Origin: JACMLX01 sp031374935
Lineage (GTDB): Bacteria; Gemmatimonadota; Gemmatimonadetes; Gemmatimonadales; Gemmatimonadaceae
Length of the DNA stretch: 64,000 nt
Direction of reading: 5' to 3'
Assembly: GCA_031374935.1 (NCBI GenBank)
Contig: JANMHB010000179.1
Coordinates: forward strand, 30,127-94,126
Under the pieces are notes generated by a model that saw only the letters and a program-made list of their open reading frames with translations, was not told the origin of the DNA and did no database searches. Numbering within the stretch: the first letter of the stretch is position 1; the number at the start of each line of letters is the position of its first letter. Shown here piece by piece: positions 36,605-45,530 of the stretch. The translations under genes and the position numbers were made by a program.

Positions 36605-36659
36605 GCGACCGCTGACGTGGCCGGGCGCGGCGTGTCGACTGCTCAGCAGGTGCGTTGCG

Positions 36660-38429
36660 TCAGCCAGTCAGGGCGAGTCGCCGCCCAGTCCGTGCCGCCG
36701 GTCGCGGCCGCTGCGCGAGCTTTGGCTGCCCGACGGTGAAGTCCGCCAGCAGCAGCGCCATCCGCTCTGCCTCTGCAGACAGCGCACTGGCGATGTCCTG
36801 CGACTGCTCGGCGTTGCCGGAGGTCTCGATGGTGAAGCGACCCACCTGATCGATCGCGGTCGTGATCTGGCCAACCCCTTCTGCCTGCTGCTCATTGGCA
36901 GAGGCGATCTCACCGATGACGTCGCGCACCTTGTGCACATGGGTGTCGATGTCGGCGAGCCGAGCGGAAACGTCGGCAGACAGCTTGGCCCCCAACGCGG
37001 CATGCGTGACCGAATCCACGATCAGTTCGGACGTACTGCGCGCCGCCTCGGCGCTGCGCAGTGCGAGGCTCCGTACCTCGTCTGCCACGACGGCGAACCC
37101 TCGGCCGGCATCCCCGGCTCGCGCCGCCTCGACCGCCGCGTTGAGTGCCAGCAGGTTGGTCTGGAATGCGATTTCGTCGATCGTCCGCACGATCTTGGCC
37201 GTTTCATCGGCACTCCGCTTGATCTTCTCCATCGCTTCACTGAGCGCGCTCATCGCCTGGACACTATTCGACGCGGCCACACGCGTGGTGTCGGCCAGGG
37301 CCCGGGCTTCGCGTGCGTGCGCCGAGGTGGAGCGCGTCATTGACGTCAGTTCCTGCAGCGACGCTGACGATTCTTCCACCGCCGCCGCCTGCTCCGCGGC
37401 GCCGCGCGCGAGATCCGCGCTGGCGTCGCTGATGGTCTGGCTGGCATCACGACACTTGCCTGAGAGCGCCGCGGCATCTGTGAGCGTGTCCTCGAGCCGG
37501 GCGATCGCCGAATTGAAGGACCGCTGTGCATCTGCCTGGTCGCCGCTGAACGTGCCGTTGAGCCGCGCTGTCATGTCGCGGTCGCCGACGCGTTCGACGG
37601 CTGCCCGCAATGATGACAGAAAGGCGAGCGCGTCGTCCCGCTGAGACTCCACCGCAGCATGCGCGAGCTGGAACGCGTCCATTGACCCGTTCATGCCCTG
37701 AATGACGTGCTTGAACGACCCGTCGAACAGGGACACATCACCGCGCCGCGAGAAGTCCTTCTGCTCGGCCGCCGTCGAGACCGCGGTGGCCTCGGACACC
37801 AGCGCGCGCACCGAGACGATCACCTGGCGGTAGGCATCGGCCATCTGCCCACCGCGAACGTCGACATCGACATTGCCGCGTGCCAGTTCGCGTGCCACTG
37901 CCTGCAGCCCGTCGGCCTCGCTCGCTTCCCGCGCCAGTCGAAGACTCATCCAGACCAGCACGCTCGTCTCCATCACGACGAAGCCCGCGTGCAGCGCGAC
38001 CAGCCCGAAATCGGTGTGGTGCCCCTTCGGGAAGGCGTAGGCGCTAACTCCTGCGTTCTGCACGAACATGAATGCCACGTGATGCACGGCGATCACGGCA
38101 GCAGCGACGACCGGAACGTGCCAGTCACGATAGGTGAGCAGGAACGCGAGGCAGACGAAGATGTGAAAGTGCAATTCGATCATGCCATTCGCCTGATGAA
38201 TGAACAGCGCCGAATAGGTCATGAACGCGGCTGCAACCGCATAGCGCGTGGTCGGTGCGCCGGGCCTCGAGCGCGTGAGCCAGAAGACGCCGAAGGACAC
38301 CGTGCCGCCAATCCCGATCGCGAGCGCCCAGGTGTCGTGAAGCAGCGCCAGCGCAAGCGAGACTGGAAAGTGTGCAAGAATCAGGAGCCCGAGCGTCCGG
38401 TCGACGTCGGTACGACCGCGCTGCAGCAT
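36660..38429 (-). CDS. Methyl-accepting chemotaxis protein with polytopic membrane sensor domain
   Basis: 589 aa from the ATG at 38429; a GTG at 38450 and longer starts are also open. Instead of a periplasmic sensor, the N-terminus has five or six membrane helices (TLGLLILAHFPVSLALALLH; RYAVAAAFMTYSALFIHQ; VPVVAAAVIAVHHVAFMFV; VALHAGFVVMETSVLVWMSL). Histidines lie in or at the helices (IELHFHIF, AVHHVAF, KGHHTD). A HAMP-like linker follows, then the signalling domain with EIAFQTNLLALNAAVEAARA and GRGFAVVADEVRSLA. Ligand unknown; intramembrane redox, haem or metal sensing is possible but unproven. No CheR pentapeptide at the C-terminus. Confidence 0.92.
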   Translation of the reverse strand: MLQRGRTDVDRTLGLLILAHFPVSLALALLHDTWALAIGIGGTVSFGVFWLTRSRPGAPTTRYAVAAAFMTYSALFIHQANGMIELHFHIFVCLAFLLTYRDWHVPVVAAAVIAVHHVAFMFVQNAGVSAYAFPKGHHTDFGLVALHAGFVVMETSVLVWMSLRLAREASEADGLQAVARELARGNVDVDVRGGQMADAYRQVIVSVRALVSEATAVSTAAEQKDFSRRGDVSLFDGSFKHVIQGMNGSMDAFQLAHAAVESQRDDALAFLSSLRAAVERVGDRDMTARLNGTFSGDQADAQRSFNSAIARLEDTLTDAAALSGKCRDASQTISDASADLARGAAEQAAAVEESSASLQELTSMTRSTSAHAREARALADTTRVAASNSVQAMSALSEAMEKIKRSADETAKIVRTIDEIAFQTNLLALNAAVEAARAGDAGRGFAVVADEVRSLALRSAEAARSTSELIVDSVTHAALGAKLSADVSARLADIDTHVHKVRDVIGEIASANEQQAEGVGQITTAIDQVGRFTIETSGNAEQSQDIASALSAEAERMALLLADFTVGQPKLAQRPRPAARTGRRLALTG

Positions 38430-38724
38430 GGTCGTTTGGGTGTCTGCCACGATGCGCTCAGTGATGACGGGTGAACTCGCAGCTGTGCCACGACCTCGGT
38501 GTCGCGGGCGCCACGATATCCTGAGGTATCGGCTCCTGTTCACCGGACTCAAGCCCTGACGGAAATCGTTGCATGGTGGGTGGCAGCCAGGCTGCTGGCG
38601 TTGCGTTGCGTGGGTTCGCGTTGCCGCGCCTCGACATGAGCGCTTGCCAACATTGTCGCTGGCTCACGTTGCCGATCATTGCTGCTGCTGTGCGTCACTC
38701 TTGCGTGGATTCACGCGTACAGCG

Positions 38725-39837
38725 TCAACGTTGCCGTGTGTTGATGATCAGCACACCACCACTGGCATCCGGTCCGAAGATCGCGCCCGCTTCATGCGGC
38801 GGGATGAACATCAGCGACTCCACGGCGCTCGGTTCGACCAGCGGCAGGTCGCCGTTGGTGCGGCTGCCGTCGAGGATGAAGACCTTCACGCGCTGCCCGC
38901 GATACGTCATCTGCGACTCGATGTCGCCGGTCTTGATGCTGAGCCCCGGAATCCGGAGCGACGTGATCAGGTCGTCCACGCTGCGGGCTGAGGGGTTCCG
39001 GTCGCGCAGCTCGTCGCCCCCGAGGAAGTAGCGGCTCATCAGCTTCAGGTTGAAGCCGAACGCCGTGATGCGTTGCTCCATCACCGTCACCGGATCGAGG
39101 ACCGTCACGGTCTGCAAGCGCAGGACGACGCTGACGCTGTCGTTGTCGCCGACGATGGGAAAGGACATCGAGCCGCCCGGTTGCAATCCGATCCGGCGGC
39201 CGACGACACGGTACCAGGCTGGTTGCAGGCCAACGAATCCGGCGCCGCCATCGGTGTCGCTCGTTCCGGCCCTGATCATCTCGGCGCGGCCATCCACTTC
39301 CACGATCGCGACTTCGGCGTTCGGCACCGGCGTCTCGGTGCGTGCATCCAGCACCGTGACGCGCACCTTGGCCTGTCGCTCGCCGCTCACGCCCCGTTCG
39401 ATTGCTCCCGCGGTGCTGTCACGGAACGGTTCGCGCAGAATCGTCTGGGCGGTGAATTCCTCTCCCCGCGCGAGGCCTGAGAGGCTGCGGCGGAACACAT
39501 GCTCATAGAACATCGTCGCGCCGCTGTCGAGCACGAACACCGGCGAGGCGTTGCGGCCCACCATCCGAGCCGACAACTGCAGCCAATAGGAGCCCGGCAC
39601 CGGCGCCCGAACGCTGAACTCCCCTTTCCGATTCGTCCGCGCCGATCCCGCCTCGCGTCCGAGGGAGTCGATGAGCGACACATTCGCTCCCCAGACGGCA
39701 TCACCGCGCAGATCCAGCTTGGCCAGCCCGCGGACTTCCTGCGCCGCCACCGACTGCACCGATACCCCGCAGCAAAGCACTGCGAGCATCGTTCGGCGCG
39801 AGAGCCAGCGCTGCGTAGGAGGCAGAGTTGTGGACAT
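38725..39837 (-). CDS. Exported carboxypeptidase-regulatory-like protein with TonB-receptor plug domain
   Basis: 370 aa from the ATG at 39837, with signal peptide TMLAVLCCGVSVQSVAAQ. Two Ig-like CarboxypepD_reg segments follow (VRGLAKLDLRGDAVWGANVS, KVRVTVLDARTETPVPNAEV). The C-terminal plug-like region ends VKVFILDGSRTNGDL, VESLMFIPPHEAGAIFG and SGGVLIINTRQR, as in TonB-dependent receptor plugs. No beta-barrel follows, so it cannot be a classical receptor; an adaptor or secretin-like surface role is a guess. The 5' end lies close to the divergent methyltransferase gene. Confidence 0.8.
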   Translation of the reverse strand: MSTTLPPTQRWLSRRTMLAVLCCGVSVQSVAAQEVRGLAKLDLRGDAVWGANVSLIDSLGREAGSARTNRKGEFSVRAPVPGSYWLQLSARMVGRNASPVFVLDSGATMFYEHVFRRSLSGLARGEEFTAQTILREPFRDSTAGAIERGVSGERQAKVRVTVLDARTETPVPNAEVAIVEVDGRAEMIRAGTSDTDGGAGFVGLQPAWYRVVGRRIGLQPGGSMSFPIVGDNDSVSVVLRLQTVTVLDPVTVMEQRITAFGFNLKLMSRYFLGGDELRDRNPSARSVDDLITSLRIPGLSIKTGDIESQMTYRGQRVKVFILDGSRTNGDLPLVEPSAVESLMFIPPHEAGAIFGPDASGGVLIINTRQR

Positions 39838-39995
39838 CACGGTGGGTGAGGGAACTGCGTCGAAACTGCGGCGCGGCCTGCCTGCTGGCAACCAGACTCC
39901 CATGCGACACGGTCCAGATGCGTCGATTCAGGGATGGGATGCTGTACATTGGCCTTCCGGCGCCTCCAGCCGCGTCCGTCCCGCAGAGCCAGTCC

Positions 39996-41210
39996 ATGCC
40001 GCCCGCCCCGCCGCTCGTCTCGACCGCCCCACCGCTCGACTACCACACCTGGCGCCTGCGCAGCCTGACCGTGGCGGGTCGCTCGTACCAGCTTGCGTCA
40101 AAGCCCGGTCTGATTGGCCATGGACGGGATGATGCCGCCGGCCGGCTCCTGGCGGAGCGCGTGGTGGTGCCTGTTGGCGCCACGGTCGTTCAGATGCAGT
40201 GCGGCAGCGGACTCTTCGGCGCCGTCGCAGCCCTCGCACACGGCGCCGGCAGCGTCATCCTCACCGACCGCAGCGCAGTGGCGGTTGAGGCTGCCAGACG
40301 GACGATGGCGGCCAATTCCATCGCGAATGCCGTGGTGTTCGCCGGCCATGGGTCTGCGCCGCTCGATCCGGCGCTGCGGGCCGATGTCGTCGCCATCCGC
40401 ATTCCGACGGAAAAGCTGGCGCTGCTGCAACTGCTCTCCGACGGCTTCGGGATTTTGCGCGTGGGCGGGCAGTGCGTGATCGCGGGTGCCACCAACGAAG
40501 GGGTGAAGTCGGCCGCCACCCTCCTCAGGGCGCTCTTCGGCAATGCGACCGTCCTCGGCACCGACAGCGGCTGCCGCGCCGTGATGGCGGTCAAGCGAGC
40601 GCCAGCGCCGTCCGACGCGGCCATGCTCGCGAGCCCGTTCCTGCCGCACGGGGCGTTTCACACCATCGAGGTGGAACTCCGGGGCACGCCGATGCGGCTG
40701 TTTTCACGGCCCGGCGTGTTCTCATGGGAGCACCTCGACGAAGGCACGGCGGTGCTGGCCGACGTGATGGAGGTCTCGCCGGGTGAGGACGTGCTCGATC
40801 TCGGGTGCGGCAGTGGGGCGATCGGGCTGCTGGCGGCGCACCGTTCCGGAACCGGTGCGGTCACGCTGCTCGATGTCGATTCCGAAGCGGTGCGGTGCGC
40901 GTCTCGTACCATCGAGGCGTCGGGGCTCACCAACTGTCGTGCGATGATCAGTGATGTTGCAGCAGCCGTCATCGACCAGCGGTTCGATCGCGTGCTGGCC
41001 AACCCGCCCTTCCATGTCGGCAAGCAGACGGATCTCTCGGTGCCGACGCAGTTCATTCTCGACTCGTGGCGTGTGCTCGTGCCGGGCGGAACGCTGCAGC
41101 TGGTGGCGAATCGCACCTTGCCGTACGAGCGGATCGTCTACGAGACATTCGGGAATCTCACCACGAAGCACGACGGCCCCCGTTTCAAGGTGTTGTTCGC
41201 GCAGCGCTAA
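39996..41210 (+). CDS. RsmC/RlmG-like class I methyltransferase
   Basis: 404 aa from the ATG at 39996; ATGs at 39918 and 39939 are alternatives. Two Rossmann-like halves are present: the N-terminal copy (VVQMQCGSGLFGAVAALAHG) is degenerate, the C-terminal copy has the SAM motif DVLDLGCGSGAIGLLAAH and the catalytic NPPFHVGK motif that methylates exocyclic guanine N2. This duplicated architecture is that of RsmC/RlmG rRNA m2G methyltransferases, so an rRNA substrate is likely. The stop overlaps the convergent pseudouridine synthase stop by 4 bp (CTAA). Confidence 0.85.
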   Translation: MPPAPPLVSTAPPLDYHTWRLRSLTVAGRSYQLASKPGLIGHGRDDAAGRLLAERVVVPVGATVVQMQCGSGLFGAVAALAHGAGSVILTDRSAVAVEAARRTMAANSIANAVVFAGHGSAPLDPALRADVVAIRIPTEKLALLQLLSDGFGILRVGGQCVIAGATNEGVKSAATLLRALFGNATVLGTDSGCRAVMAVKRAPAPSDAAMLASPFLPHGAFHTIEVELRGTPMRLFSRPGVFSWEHLDEGTAVLADVMEVSPGEDVLDLGCGSGAIGLLAAHRSGTGAVTLLDVDSEAVRCASRTIEASGLTNCRAMISDVAAAVIDQRFDRVLANPPFHVGKQTDLSVPTQFILDSWRVLVPGGTLQLVANRTLPYERIVYETFGNLTTKHDGPRFKVLFAQR

Positions 41211-41908
41211 AGCGGTGGCAGCAGCTGGCGTTCAGCCTCGGTCAGCACGCGCCATGCTCCCGCAGGCAGCCCGCCCAGACGCAGTTTACCGATCGCGATC
41301 CGCTCGAGTGTCACGACATGGTTGCCGATCGCCGCAAACATGCGTCGCACCTGATGATAGCGCCCCTCGGTAATGCGCAGTTCCGCCGTCTGCGAGTCGA
41401 TCGGCGTCAGTTCCGCCGGAGCCAGGGGCGTGCTTTCGCCGCTCAGCATCAGCGTGCCGCTGGCGAAGCGCTCACCTTCATCGCCACGCAGTGCGCTGGC
41501 GAGGCTGACGCGGTACGTCTTCGGCAGGTGTGATCGTGGTGACGTGAGGCGGTGATTGAGCGCGCCGTCATCCGTCAGCAACAGCAACCCGCTGGTGTCG
41601 CGATCGAGCCGTCCGACTGGTGCGAGCACCGGTGACCGGCGCGCGAAGCGCTCCGGCAGCAGCTCGTAGATCAACGGCGGCACATCCTTCGAGGAGCAGA
41701 CGTAGCCGGCTGGCTTGTGCAGCATCACGACCGCGCCGGGCGGCGGGTCCAGGGGCTCGCCGTCCACGAGCGTGTCGGCGGCACTCCACAGGTCATCCGG
41801 GCCGAGCCGGCCCCCAGCCACGCGCGTCACCCGGCCGCGTGCGAGCATCGCCGTGACGTCACGCCGGCTGCCATACCCCAGGTTGCCGAGATACTTGATC
41901 AGCGACAT
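41207..41908 (-). CDS. RsuA/RluB-family pseudouridine synthase
   Basis: 233 aa. The N-terminal S4 domain (MSLIKYLGNLGYGSRRDVTA) is followed by the catalytic domain with PVGRLDRDTSGLLLLTDDG, where the Asp of RLDRDTSG is the nucleophile, and the C-terminal ITEGRYHQVRRMFAAIGN motif. The length fits RsuA-type enzymes acting on 16S rRNA, although RluB-type specificity cannot be excluded. ATG 41920 is an alternative start. It sits convergent to an rRNA methyltransferase, so two rRNA modification genes are adjacent. Confidence 0.93.
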   Translation of the reverse strand: MSLIKYLGNLGYGSRRDVTAMLARGRVTRVAGGRLGPDDLWSAADTLVDGEPLDPPPGAVVMLHKPAGYVCSSKDVPPLIYELLPERFARRSPVLAPVGRLDRDTSGLLLLTDDGALNHRLTSPRSHLPKTYRVSLASALRGDEGERFASGTLMLSGESTPLAPAELTPIDSQTAELRITEGRYHQVRRMFAAIGNHVVTLERIAIGKLRLGGLPAGAWRVLTEAERQLLPPL

Positions 41909-41968
41909 GCCATGCCCCATCGTGCGGCGGCAATCACGTCATCCCACCTGCACCGCGCGAGAGTCCGC

Positions 41969-42424
41969 ATGGTTTCGAGCAAGGAAACAACCCCGGCCGC
42001 GTATCTCGCCAGCCTGCCGGCCGAGCGACGTGCCGTCATCGCCGCGGTCCGCAAGGTGGTCCGGCAGCACCTGCCGAAAGGGTACGTGGAAACGATGAAC
42101 TGGGGCATGCTCTCCTACGAGATTCCGCTCAGCAGATATCCGGTCACGTACAACAAGCAGCCGTTGGCGTACGTGGGTCTGGCGGCGCAGAAGAACAACT
42201 ATGCGCTCTACCTGATGAGCGTCAATGGCGAGGGGACGCTGTACGACAGACTGGTTGCACACTACGAGGCAGCTGGTCGGAGACTGGATATGGGCAAGTG
42301 CTGCCTTCGCTTCAAGTCTCTCGACGAGCTGCCGCTCGATGTCATCGGCGACATCGTGGCGGCCACACCCGTCGACACGATGATCGCGTACTACGAGTCG
42401 GCACCGCGCAGGAAGAAGGCCTGA
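41969..42424 (+). CDS. DUF1801 domain-containing protein
   Basis: 151 aa. The family signature is visible: AAYLASLPAERRAVIAAVRK, YVETMNWGMLSYEIPL, PLAYVGLAAQKNNYALYLMS, and the C-terminal GKCCLRFKSLDELPLDVIGD. DUF1801 proteins are small cytoplasmic proteins of unclear role, structurally related to YdhG/frataxin-like folds. The ATG at 41969 is the natural start; a longer in-frame opening overlaps the opposite-strand synthase. Convergent with the amidohydrolase. Confidence 0.9.
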   Translation: MVSSKETTPAAYLASLPAERRAVIAAVRKVVRQHLPKGYVETMNWGMLSYEIPLSRYPVTYNKQPLAYVGLAAQKNNYALYLMSVNGEGTLYDRLVAHYEAAGRRLDMGKCCLRFKSLDELPLDVIGDIVAATPVDTMIAYYESAPRRKKA

Positions 42425-42425
42425 T

Positions 42426-43655
42426 TCATCGCACGCCGAACGGAATACGCTTCAGTGCCACGCGCCCGTCGGTGATCACGATCACCGCGTCCTGCAGTGC
42501 CCGGATATCGTCGAGTGGACTACGCTCGACCACCACCAGATCGGCTTCCATGCCAGCGCGCAGCGTGCCGGTGCGCTGCGCGATGCCGAGACAGGTGGCC
42601 GCCACCGCGGTGGCCGAGCGGATGGCGTCCATCGGCGTCATCCCGAGTCGCTGGAACGATGCGATCTCCAGCGAAACCCGTGACACACTCTCTGGACCGT
42701 ACTCGGTATCGACGCCGGTGATCAGCGGAACGCCAAGGGCATATGCCGCCTTGACCGCGTCTTCGGCTCGCGGGAGCATATGCTGCCCGCGCAGGCGGAG
42801 CGGGGCACTGTCGTAGTCTCCACCGGGTTCGCTGAGATCGACCAGCGTGGTGTACGTCGGCGTGAAGCAGGTGCCTCGTTCCTTCATCAGGCGGAGCGTC
42901 GAATCGCTCAGGTAGGTGCCATGTTCGATGGTGCGCGCGCCCGCCTTCACTGCCGCGTAGGCACCTTCATCGCCATGGGCATGCACCAGCACGTTCACGC
43001 CACGCGCGCGAGCCGCGTCGACGATGGCCCGCAGCTGGCGTTCGTCGTACACCTGCTTGCGGGGATCCTGATCGGCCAGGCCGGCGCGTTCGGTGGCGCG
43101 TGTCTTGATCCAGTCCACGCCGCGATCGATGTTGATGTTGACCACCGCTGCCAGCTGTTCGGGCGTCAGCACGGCGCCGGCAAACGGTGCGAGTCGTGGA
43201 TCGGCGAGCACGGTTTCACCAAGGAACGGCGTGACGAACACGCCCGCCGCCAGCATCTCCGGTCCCGGAATCGCCCCCAGTCGCACCAGCGCGCGCAGCC
43301 CGACGTCTTCGTAGTGGGGCGTGTTGGCGCTGCGCACGGTCGTCACCCCCGATTCGAGGGCGCGCTTCATTCCCGCGGTCGAATTGATGTGCGTGTGCGC
43401 ATCGATCAATCCCGGCACCACCCAGCGGCCGCCGAGGTCGATCGTGTCGGCACCGGACGCTGGCGCCGGACCGATACTCACGATCTTCCCGTCCGCGATC
43501 ACGATCGAGACGTTGCGCTGTGGAGCCGTGCCCGTGCCGTCGATCACGTTCGCGTGCAGCAGCACCATCCGCCGGGCTGGTGCCGCGCGCTCCACCTGCG
43601 CGCCGAGCGGCGCCGACAGCAGCCCCAATGCGACAGCAGCAGTCACCCTGCGCAT
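42426..43655 (-). CDS. Exported metal-dependent amidohydrolase
   Basis: 409 aa with signal peptide TAAVALGLLSAPLGAQ. Amidohydrolase-superfamily features: VVPGLIDAHTHINS (the HxH metal pair), the carbamylable Lys region RGVDWIKTRAT, HAHGDEGAYAAVKAGARTIEH (further His ligands) and the Asp in LITGVDTEYGPE. The C-terminal DLVVVERSPLDDI segment is typical of imidazolonepropionase/prolidase-like relatives. Substrate unknown; exported members often act on peptides or cyclic amides. Its ATG overlaps the upstream esterase stop by one base (TGATG), so the two are coupled. Confidence 0.92.
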   Translation of the reverse strand: MRRVTAAVALGLLSAPLGAQVERAAPARRMVLLHANVIDGTGTAPQRNVSIVIADGKIVSIGPAPASGADTIDLGGRWVVPGLIDAHTHINSTAGMKRALESGVTTVRSANTPHYEDVGLRALVRLGAIPGPEMLAAGVFVTPFLGETVLADPRLAPFAGAVLTPEQLAAVVNINIDRGVDWIKTRATERAGLADQDPRKQVYDERQLRAIVDAARARGVNVLVHAHGDEGAYAAVKAGARTIEHGTYLSDSTLRLMKERGTCFTPTYTTLVDLSEPGGDYDSAPLRLRGQHMLPRAEDAVKAAYALGVPLITGVDTEYGPESVSRVSLEIASFQRLGMTPMDAIRSATAVAATCLGIAQRTGTLRAGMEADLVVVERSPLDDIRALQDAVIVITDGRVALKRIPFGVR

Positions 43656-44413
43656 CAGTAGCCCATCTTTTCGAGGAAGTACGGCAACATCTTGCGCCAC
43701 CACGGCCAGTCGTGATTCACGTCATGACCCCAGATGTCCAGCAGGTGCGGAATCCCCTTGGCCGTCAGGATGTCCGACATCCGCTGCGAGGCATCGGGCG
43801 CTTCGTACGCCCCCTGCCCGGTGGCCAGGATGATGCTCGAATGTCGCTGCAGCTGCTCCAGATGTGAGCCCTCGAGATCGGGGACGAACCAGGCGGGGTT
43901 GTTGCGATAGCAGTTGTCGTCCGAGTAGCCCTTGAAGTAGCCGCGCGCGAGATCGTAGAACGCCGACATGCCGATCACGCCACGGAACAGATCGGGCCGA
44001 CGGAAGAACTGATTGGCGGCATGAAAGCCCCCGAAGCTGGCGCCGGTGGTGAGCACGCGCGCGCTGCCATCACCCACCACGTGTCGGATGTATGGCACCA
44101 CTTCGTCCTCGACGTACTGTGAGTAGCCGGCCTGGCGGCGCGCCTGCACGTGCACCGGCAGCTCCCGATCCATCCAGGCCGTGCGATTGATGCTGTCGAT
44201 CGAGAAGAGCCGCATGCGGCCAGCCATCAACAGCGGTTCGACGGCCTTCACGAGAAAGAACCGCTCATTCTCGAGGTAATCGGCTGCCGCGGTCGGGTAG
44301 AGCAGCACCGGCGGGCCGGCATGTCCGTAGGTGACGATCGGCATGTCCAGCCCGATCGAGTGTGAGAACCAGCCATACCGCTGACGCGCAAGGCGCGGAT
44401 CGACAAACTGCAT
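43655..44413 (-). CDS. Esterase of the PF00756-type alpha/beta-hydrolase fold
   Basis: 252 aa from the ATG at 44413 (MQFVDPRLARQRYGWFSHSI); longer starts are open. The nucleophile elbow GASFGG, the Asp region HSSIILATGQGA and the His in HDVNHDWPWWRKMLPY are visible. It is similar in length and motif order to the esterase at 62503-63225 (both have YGHAG/WGHAG, SIDS/SVDH, GASFG and HDWPxW), so they are probably paralogs. No signal peptide, unlike the amidohydrolase that follows it. Confidence 0.88.
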   Translation of the reverse strand: MQFVDPRLARQRYGWFSHSIGLDMPIVTYGHAGPPVLLYPTAAADYLENERFFLVKAVEPLLMAGRMRLFSIDSINRTAWMDRELPVHVQARRQAGYSQYVEDEVVPYIRHVVGDGSARVLTTGASFGGFHAANQFFRRPDLFRGVIGMSAFYDLARGYFKGYSDDNCYRNNPAWFVPDLEGSHLEQLQRHSSIILATGQGAYEAPDASQRMSDILTAKGIPHLLDIWGHDVNHDWPWWRKMLPYFLEKMGY

Positions 44414-44639
44414 TGGGAGTGGGAGCGCGGGTGAGGCCGTCGGTGGTCGACGTGACAACGAAGTGCAGGGAGTATCCACCCGGAAGTGCCGCCCGCCAAG
44501 CCTGTGCCCGCTGTGACGCTCAGGCGCCGCTCGCGCCTCGCCTGTGCCGGTCCCCCTTCCGGTGTCCCCCTGTCGGCGGCAGACTCTGGGACGCTCTGTC
44601 AGCACGATCACAGTCACCATCGACTTCGCGACGCACCAC

Positions 44640-45488
44640 ATGTTTCTCATCCGATGGGGCGCGCCTGGCGCCGAACGTCCCGGCGTGGTGCTGCACGGCG
44701 TTCGCAAGGACTGCTCGGAGCACTTTGGCGACTGGACCCCTGCGTTCTTCCGCAGTGGTGGGCTGGCCAGCCTGCAGGCGCTGATCGCGGGCGCTACCCC
44801 ACTGCCCGACGTGCCCGCATCCGCACGCTGGGCATCCTGCATTCCGCGACCGGGCAAGGTGGTGGGGATCGGCCTCAATTACAGCGACCACGCCGCCGAA
44901 GTCGGTGCCAAGGTGCCACGCGAACCGATCATCTTCCTGAAGGCATCCAACACGGTGGTCGGGCCCTACGACGACGTGCTGATCCCAAGGATGTCGACGA
45001 AGACGGATTGGGAAGTGGAACTTGGCGTCGTCATCGGCAGCGATGCGCGCTATCTCGACCGCGTCGAGGATGCTGCCGCGCACATTGCCGGCTACTGCAT
45101 CGTGCACGACGTCTCGGAACGGGAGTTTCAGGTCGAACGCGGCGGGCAGTGGACCAAGGGCAAGTCATGCGACACGTTCGCCCCCACCGGACCGTGGCTC
45201 GCGACGTGTGACGAAATCCCCGATGTCATGACCCTTGGCCTGGAGCTCGACGTCAACGGCACGCGCCGGCAGACCGGCACGACTGCGTCGATGATCTTCG
45301 ACCCGTTCGTGGTGGTGCACTACCTGTCGCAGTTCATGACACTCGAAGCCGGCGATCTGATTGCCACCGGCACGCCGCCCGGGGTCGGCATGGCGATGAT
45401 TCCCCCGATCTTCCTGCGCGACGGCGATATCGTCGATCTCCGGGTCACACACCTCGGCCATCAGCGGCAAACCTTTCGCAATGCGTGA
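44640..45488 (+). CDS. Fumarylacetoacetate hydrolase family protein
   Basis: 282 aa from the ATG at 44640; upstream in-frame codons are open but atypical. Hallmarks of the FAH fold: VVGIGLNYSDHAAEVGA, IFLKASNTVVGPYDDVLIP, EVELGVVIG with the metal-binding Glu, HDVSEREFQ, GKSCDTFAPTGPWL and the C-terminal IATGTPPGVGM. This subgroup includes 2-keto-3-deoxy acid and acylpyruvate hydrolases/dehydratases; substrate cannot be told. The stop codon lies in a long hairpin shared with the convergent PEP-CTERM gene. Confidence 0.93.
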   Translation: MFLIRWGAPGAERPGVVLHGVRKDCSEHFGDWTPAFFRSGGLASLQALIAGATPLPDVPASARWASCIPRPGKVVGIGLNYSDHAAEVGAKVPREPIIFLKASNTVVGPYDDVLIPRMSTKTDWEVELGVVIGSDARYLDRVEDAAAHIAGYCIVHDVSEREFQVERGGQWTKGKSCDTFAPTGPWLATCDEIPDVMTLGLELDVNGTRRQTGTTASMIFDPFVVVHYLSQFMTLEAGDLIATGTPPGVGMAMIPPIFLRDGDIVDLRVTHLGHQRQTFRNA

Positions 45489-45519
45489 TCCGACGGGGAC
45501 GGTGATCACGCATCGCGAA
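45475..45519. terminator. Long hairpin between convergent genes, probable bidirectional terminator
   Basis: The arms 45475-45490 and 45504-45519 pair over 16 positions with a single A-C mismatch (TTCGC-A-ATGCGTGATC against its complement), loop about 13 nt. It spans the stop codon of the FAH gene and ends 12 nt before the PEP-CTERM stop. There is no clear U-tract on either side, so termination is inferred from position and stem strength. Confidence 0.6.
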
Positions 45520-45530
45520 CCGCTGACGGA

